A stretch of 39,126 nucleotides of DNA. Origin: Chitinophagales bacterium. Lineage in GTDB: Bacteria > Bacteroidota > Bacteroidia > Chitinophagales > UBA2359. The translations under genes and the position numbers were made by a program. The stretch spans positions 1 to 39,126 of the forward strand of contig JAHDEE010000023.1 of assembly GCA_020629005.1 (NCBI GenBank). Reading direction: 5' to 3'. Below, in pieces: positions 34,455 through 39,126 of the stretch. Numbering within the stretch: position 1 is the first letter of the stretch; the number at the start of each line of letters is the position of its first letter. The notes beneath the pieces are model-generated. The model was not told where the DNA came from, made no database searches, and saw only the letters and a program-made list of their open reading frames with translations.

Positions 34455-37400
34455 CTACATCTGCGCCGAAGGAACCGCCAACCCATCGAAATTTCCCTTA
34501 TACAAATTAAAGTCATCCACTGTGGTAAATCCATCAAAATTGCAGTCGCTTTGCACGTACTCCAACAGCGAAGAAGAAGTGTTCATGTAGGCGTTAAAGT
34601 CCTGGAAATTGAATACCCCATTGGCTTCAAAATCTCCGGCAAGCATGCCGAATCGAGCAGCACCCAGATTCGTCATGGTCGTCGAACCAGCGGTAATGTT
34701 TGCAGCCAGAGTAAAGTCATGTGCCGCGTTATTGTTGACCGTCACGGCTTGAGCACTAAGGATGTCCATATGATTTCGGTGTCGAATCAGCACAAAATAT
34801 TCCGCATTTGGGTCAAGATTCGGCAGCCGGGCACCCAAAGAACCGTCAGTATGAATCAGCTGGCCATCACTGCGCAAAAAGCAAACCGCTTGCGAACGAA
34901 CCTGACCAGGATCGTCAGCAGCTCTGGCTTCTAACAAAAGCCAGTCGACAACATCGGGGGGAAAAGCAATGACTGATGAAGCTGGAAAACTCCAGGGCAA
35001 ATCACTGTAAGGATGCTGTAGAGGCAAAAGGCCGGTATCCAGGAGATGAGTACTCATCTCTTGCTGGCCAGCCAGCATTGGGCCTTCGAGCCAGACTTTT
35101 GCCTGCAACACCACCTCCTCCGCTGCAATGCCGTTCACGGCAATATTATCAAGGTAAAAATTATTACCCCAACCGTTAACAGCAACGAAGCGGACATTCA
35201 CCACCTGACCGCTATAAGCGTCAAGATCCAGTTGTACATTCTGCCAGTCTGCGCAACTTGGTGTAAACTCCTCCGATTGATCGGCTACGGTTGCCAGATC
35301 TGTCCCAGCTTGATCGAACAGAATATCCCAATTATCTCCACAATCAACGGAAACCTCCACTCTGAAACCATCTTCATAACCATCTCCATATCGCGCATAA
35401 CTGTAATCAAACGACAAAGCAATTGAAGTTTGATCACTAAGATCATATGAGTTACTAATCAGGTAGAATTCTGCTCCTACATTATTAGTATTAAAATGAT
35501 CCACCCACATTGCCGTAGAAGGGTTGCAGTCAGCCCCATCTGCAAGGCTGTTGCTTTGCCAAACCGCAGCATTGTTTTCGCTGGTATTAATCCATTCTGA
35601 GAAGTCGGCAGCCTCAAAGTCTTGCAAGGCTGGAAGGTCTTCCGTTTGATCTGTATAGTTAATCAAGCCCACCTTTGTTTCTGTACTGGTGCCATGCATA
35701 TCAGTCACCGTGAGACTTACATCATAGCTACCCGCTGTTGAATAGGTGACAACCGGATTGCGGTCTGTGGATGTAGAAGGAGTCCCTCCAGGAAACTGCC
35801 ACAACCATTGGGCACCTTGCAAAGAAAGCGCTGAGTGATCCACGAATTGTACAGCACTGTCAAAGCAATTTAACTTGAGCTTATCCGCGGAGATTTTGGC
35901 CTGCGGCATGCTGGCTTCGTAGAAATCGCATTCATAGGCTGATCGATTGCTGCCATTGCGGATTTTTTCTGCTCCATAAAAAGGCAGCAATTGCGTCGAG
36001 AAAGTAGCCAAAGGAAGATTGTTATTAAACAGGGCCCACTCTGACATGCTGTTGTTTTTGTAATAAACTGCGCGACGAGTTCCGATATATACACCGCCGT
36101 CAGTTCCCCGTTGATGTACAATATTACTTGGGTATTCTCCATCCAAAGAAGCGCTGGTGACATTGGTCCAGCTGACACCACCATCAGTGGACTGAAAAAC
36201 CATCGCTCCATTTGTCGCTGGATCTCCGGTGGTATGTCGAACACGTAGCGCCCAAAGTGTATTGTCGTCATCGCCGCTGACTGCAATATCCCAGGGATAC
36301 CAGTTAGAAGGAAGGCTTGTCGGTGTTATCTCTGTCCAGGTGGCTCCCGCATCTTGTGTTCGCCATATCTTCTTGTTGGTATCCCAGAAGCTTCCCCAGG
36401 TACATACATACATAATGTCTGGATTATTCCAGGCTACTTCTATCGAAGTCACTCGATCACCAAAGTCATGAACCATTCTACCCCCAGATCCTGAGTTATC
36501 CGTGATCCATAGCTGCGATTCTACACCAGTGTAGATGATATTATAGCAATTTGGGTGAAATCGCATGTCGCTGGATTCCCCCTGTACATAGGAAGCATTT
36601 GGCAGTTTGGCAAATGCAGTCACTTCAAGTTCTTGTGTTCGGTTGCCCGACAGCTTGACCGTACCTTGATCGTGATAGCAGATCGATCGGTCTCCGTAAT
36701 TGGCATAGCCACGAATATTATCCCCTCCGGCCGTACTCAACCAACCATCTAAGTAAACATCTCCATCTTTGAGCAAGGTCCCATTGTGGTAAGTTCCGCC
36801 GACCATCACAGCCCCATCCTGAAAGCCCACGCCAAAACCCCAAAAGTCTGTGCCCTGAATACCATTCATTTGCACGGCATAGTTACTGCCGCCATCATCC
36901 GAATAAAATATTCCACCATCACAGGCAAGCCATATGTCGGAGCCGTAGAATCGTATATCGTGAATGTCTGCATGCACATAGTTTGGTTTTTCGGAGTGGC
37001 TCCACTTAGCAGGACAATCGAAAGTGGCACCACCATCCTTGGAGACCCAAAGGTTCACACCACCTACTAAAATATGATCAGCATCGTTTGGATCCACCGC
37101 TAATGCAAGATCATAGTAATACTGGCCACCATCATCAGTACCATCATCCGCCCAACCCATCAGGTTCTGATTGCTTACAGAAGGCACTCCCGCCTCCTGC
37201 GATCCGCAGCAAGTGCGCGTCCAGCTGTCACCCTGATCAGCAGATTTGTACACGCCATACAGTCCCGATCCTCCATTTGCAGATCCTGAAGCCAGGGCAA
37301 AAACTGCGTCAGGCTCGTCGGCACTGACAGCGATTTCGGTTCTTTTCTGTTCATCACCCCCAGCAGGATCTGGCCAGCCAGCGCCCACTATGCTAAATGT

Positions 37401-38324
37401 GGCTCCATTATCGTGTGATCGCCAAAACTTTGTTTCATTGCCAGAGCGTTCAACTGCATATATGATGTCATTGTTTGTTGGGTGAAACTCCAGTTCCAGA
37501 AAGGAACCTGAAACAATACAATTGAAGCTCTGTCCCGCATCTGTGGATCTGTACAGACAATCATCAGAACAGAGAAAGATGTGATCGGCGTTTCCCGGCT
37601 CAGCAACTATGTCCTTGATCGAATGGCCAACTGCATTCCAGGCAGCCGATCCAATGATGGACCAGTTTACTCCGCCATCATCAGTTCTATAGAGGCTGCC
37701 GCCGGACTCAAAGAATACGATATCTTCATCTGTAGGATCTATTTCCAGCGCCACCACCTCGGTCAAAAGCTCGTCTGCTGTGAGCAGTTGCCAATTGGCT
37801 CCACGATCATCGCTGCGCCAAAGGCCTCCAGTCGCCGTTCCCGCATAGAAAACATCCGGATTTGAGGGAGCTTGTTCGACTGTATATACATGAGCTGCAC
37901 CCGCTGCATAGCTGGAACTAGCTGCAAGCTTATCAAAAGTATAAGGGCCCAGGCTTTCCCATGCGGAATTGGGGCCGCGTTCCTGCCTTAGAGCAAGGCT
38001 CCTTTGCTTGTATTGATCTTGTTCTAGTTTTACACTGGCTCGATCTTGCTTGCCATAAAGACTGCCATCCATATCGCGATTGATCTTTCTTGTCCAGCGT
38101 TTGAAGTACTGAGTGTAGGTATTTTTAACAAAAGGGTGGCTTTCATAGTAACGATCCTTTGCCCTTCGCACTGCATCAAAATCGGCATCTTCCTGATACA
38201 TCATGTTAACCCATTCAGGCAATTGCTGCCCTTGATTATAGGATTCTTCGAAGACGTTTGGAGATGGATGTTGCTGCTGCAGCGAAAGAAGAAACAGCAG
38301 GCAAAGAGTGAGTGGCGTTTTCAT
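34455..38324 (-). CDS. Large secreted BNR/sortilin-like protein with PKD and dockerin-like tail
   Basis: 1289 aa. The signal peptide (MKTPLTLCLLFLLSLQQQ) is followed by about nine BNR/Asp-box motifs of the S-x-D-x-G-x-x-W type between residues ~165 and 800 (WRSDDRGANW, YRTDDGGVNW, YKSADQGDSW, WRTQDAGATW, FQSTDGGVSW). These predict one or two beta-propellers like those in sortilins and exo-glycosidases. A PKD domain follows (LWQFPGGTPSTSTDRNPVVT), then a MAM/jelly-roll-like domain (LSFDYSYARYGDGYEDGFRV). The last ~80 residues hold two Asp/Asn loops (GDFEANGVFNFQDFNAYMN, CNFDGFTTVDDFNLYKGNFD) like a dockerin pair, with no type A sorting motif. Function is unknown; a surface or secreted binding protein is likely. 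Confidence 0.88.
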   Translation of the reverse strand: MKTPLTLCLLFLLSLQQQHPSPNVFEESYNQGQQLPEWVNMMYQEDADFDAVRRAKDRYYESHPFVKNTYTQYFKRWTRKINRDMDGSLYGKQDRASVKLEQDQYKQRSLALRQERGPNSAWESLGPYTFDKLAASSSYAAGAAHVYTVEQAPSNPDVFYAGTATGGLWRSDDRGANWQLLTADELLTEVVALEIDPTDEDIVFFESGGSLYRTDDGGVNWSIIGSAAWNAVGHSIKDIVAEPGNADHIFLCSDDCLYRSTDAGQSFNCIVSGSFLELEFHPTNNDIIYAVERSGNETKFWRSHDNGATFSIVGAGWPDPAGGDEQKRTEIAVSADEPDAVFALASGSANGGSGLYGVYKSADQGDSWTRTCCGSQEAGVPSVSNQNLMGWADDGTDDGGQYYYDLALAVDPNDADHILVGGVNLWVSKDGGATFDCPAKWSHSEKPNYVHADIHDIRFYGSDIWLACDGGIFYSDDGGSNYAVQMNGIQGTDFWGFGVGFQDGAVMVGGTYHNGTLLKDGDVYLDGWLSTAGGDNIRGYANYGDRSICYHDQGTVKLSGNRTQELEVTAFAKLPNASYVQGESSDMRFHPNCYNIIYTGVESQLWITDNSGSGGRMVHDFGDRVTSIEVAWNNPDIMYVCTWGSFWDTNKKIWRTQDAGATWTEITPTSLPSNWYPWDIAVSGDDDNTLWALRVRHTTGDPATNGAMVFQSTDGGVSWTNVTSASLDGEYPSNIVHQRGTDGGVYIGTRRAVYYKNNSMSEWALFNNNLPLATFSTQLLPFYGAEKIRNGSNRSAYECDFYEASMPQAKISADKLKLNCFDSAVQFVDHSALSLQGAQWLWQFPGGTPSTSTDRNPVVTYSTAGSYDVSLTVTDMHGTSTETKVGLINYTDQTEDLPALQDFEAADFSEWINTSENNAAVWQSNSLADGADCNPSTAMWVDHFNTNNVGAEFYLISNSYDLSDQTSIALSFDYSYARYGDGYEDGFRVEVSVDCGDNWDILFDQAGTDLATVADQSEEFTPSCADWQNVQLDLDAYSGQVVNVRFVAVNGWGNNFYLDNIAVNGIAAEEVVLQAKVWLEGPMLAGQQEMSTHLLDTGLLPLQHPYSDLPWSFPASSVIAFPPDVVDWLLLEARAADDPGQVRSQAVCFLRSDGQLIHTDGSLGARLPNLDPNAEYFVLIRHRNHMDILSAQAVTVNNNAAHDFTLAANITAGSTTMTNLGAARFGMLAGDFEANGVFNFQDFNAYMNTSSSLLEYVQSDCNFDGFTTVDDFNLYKGNFDGLAVPSAQM

Positions 38325-38552
38325 GCTGGATTGTTAGTTGCGAGCAATGAAGATTGCCAAATAATTCAAGATTGGCTTCATTTTTCGCTGCCAAATTGCT
38401 GCTTTGTATCGCGCTGCACAAAAGCAAGGTTTGAGGGACTCACTGTAGCGACAATTACCGGATTACGCTGAGGACAATTCTTTCAAAAATATCCCATCAA
38501 TACTGCAAAAGGCGATATCTTGCGACTGCACTACAATGAAATACTGTCTGCT

Positions 38553-39126
38553 ATGTTCAAGAATGCCCTAACTACCCTTATTCTATCTTGCTGCTCCCTG
38601 CTGCTTTTGGGACAAATGATTCTTCTTAGTCCTGAAGAAAGAGAATCTGAGGCGACAATCATTGTCCAGGGGCAGATAACAGGGAAAAATTGTGTGCAAA
38701 GCTCCCTTGGAATCTTGACGGAGTACGTGTTGACGGTCGATCTGGTTACCAAAGGCAGTGCAGATAAGCAGCTTAGTTTCTATTTGCGCGGCGGCACAAT
38801 TGATAATCGAACGGAATCGTATTTTCCGTCTACTCATATAGAGGTGGGTGAAGGAGGCACCTTCTTTCTACGCAGACTGGATGCAGCAATCGCAGACGGA
38901 TATTGCTTAGTGGCCGATGGGCAGGGTTTTGAAAGCGATTGTCAGCATCAGCCAAAGCTAAGCCTGTGCAACCACAAAAACGCTCGCAAAAACCAGGTGA
39001 TACAAATCGAGCAGATCTCTCAACTACAAGTTGCGGCTGGAGTGCGAGACACTTTAGTGCTCACGGGCAGCGGCTTTGGCGACTATGAATTGGGAGTCAG
39101 CCGGGTGGCTTTTCACGACCCTGAAT
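38553..39126 (+). CDS. Secreted protein with an IPT/TIG-like domain, cut by the window end
   Basis: From the ATG at 38553 the frame is open for 191 codons to the right edge. The signal peptide is MFKNALTTLILSCCSLLLLG. The next ~150 residues are unfamiliar and Cys-containing (VQGQITGKNCVQSS, DGYCLVADGQG, LSLCNHKNARKNQ). The end (DTLVLTGSGFGDYELGVSRV, then AFHDPE) looks like the start of an IPT/TIG immunoglobulin-like domain. In Bacteroidota such N-termini often belong to large T9SS-secreted proteins, including metalloproteases, but nothing catalytic is visible before the window stops. It is divergent from the BNR protein, 228 bp away. Confidence 0.8.
   Translation, partial: MFKNALTTLILSCCSLLLLGQMILLSPEERESEATIIVQGQITGKNCVQSSLGILTEYVLTVDLVTKGSADKQLSFYLRGGTIDNRTESYFPSTHIEVGEGGTFFLRRLDAAIADGYCLVADGQGFESDCQHQPKLSLCNHKNARKNQVIQIEQISQLQVAAGVRDTLVLTGSGFGDYELGVSRVAFHDPE

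Noticed and set aside
1-39126. CRISPR array, tRNA or rRNA genes, integrase-flanked island
   Set aside because: No regularly spaced repeats, no cloverleaf or rRNA-like stretch and no intact integrase or attachment-site pair were seen on reading both strands.

Overview
The window looks like a chromosomal segment of a Bacteroidota member, most likely near the Saprospiraceae/Lewinella group. The taxon is inferred. The evidence is several secreted proteins ending in Por/type IX secretion (T9SS) sorting domains, a LytS/LytTR pair, large hybrid histidine kinases, a Bacteroidota-style HMA-AraC regulator and many interspersed intergenic repeats. I saw no rRNA, tRNA, CRISPR array or intact mobile element.

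Layout. Positions 1-3000 are a graveyard: two IS4-type (YREK) transposase relics, the helix-turn-helix tail of a serine resolvase, a truncated small ORF with its terminator, a degenerate direct-repeat array and a GC-rich repeat. Positions 3.0-8 kb hold a secreted PhoX-like protein and an ECF sigma factor followed by a membrane-anchored YfbK-type VWA protein. Positions 8-12 kb hold a secreted amidohydrolase convergent with a PAS-kinase-REC-Hpt hybrid. Positions 12-19 kb hold a dead T9SS gene, a DUF937 protein, a CrtI/RetSat-like oxidoreductase, a flavin reductase plus fumarylacetoacetase pair (tyrosine catabolism), and a two-gene HMA / HMA-AraC metal-sensing operon. Positions 19-25 kb hold a diheme peroxidase lipoprotein, glucose-6-phosphate isomerase, a thioredoxin-PKD-T9SS protein, a GNAT acetyltransferase, and prephenate dehydratase with a small co-directional gene. 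Positions 25-34 kb hold a LytTR regulator and LytS kinase, a patatin-like lipase, a frameshifted FG-GAP protein, a FIST sensor overlapping a hybrid kinase, and a small barrel-like protein. Positions 34-39 kb hold a 1289-aa BNR/PKD secreted protein and the start of another secreted protein.

The most interesting structures are regulatory or repetitive. (1) Upstream of prephenate dehydratase there is a complete attenuator of the classical type: a 19-codon Tyr/Phe/Trp-rich leader peptide, an antiterminator arm starting right after its stop codon, and an intrinsic terminator just before the gene's ATG. (2) A 155-156 bp palindromic MITE-like element occurs three times, each flanked by a perfect 3-bp TTA or TAA duplication. 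One copy separates the LytS and LytTR genes and another sits directly in front of the amidohydrolase start. Its centre is better conserved than its arms. (3) A roughly 180-bp GC-rich repeat that stays translatable occurs three times between operons.

Most genes are ordinary housekeeping, sensory or secreted functions. Coordinates of starts were chosen by signal peptides, family N-termini and spacing, and several differ from the longest open frame.
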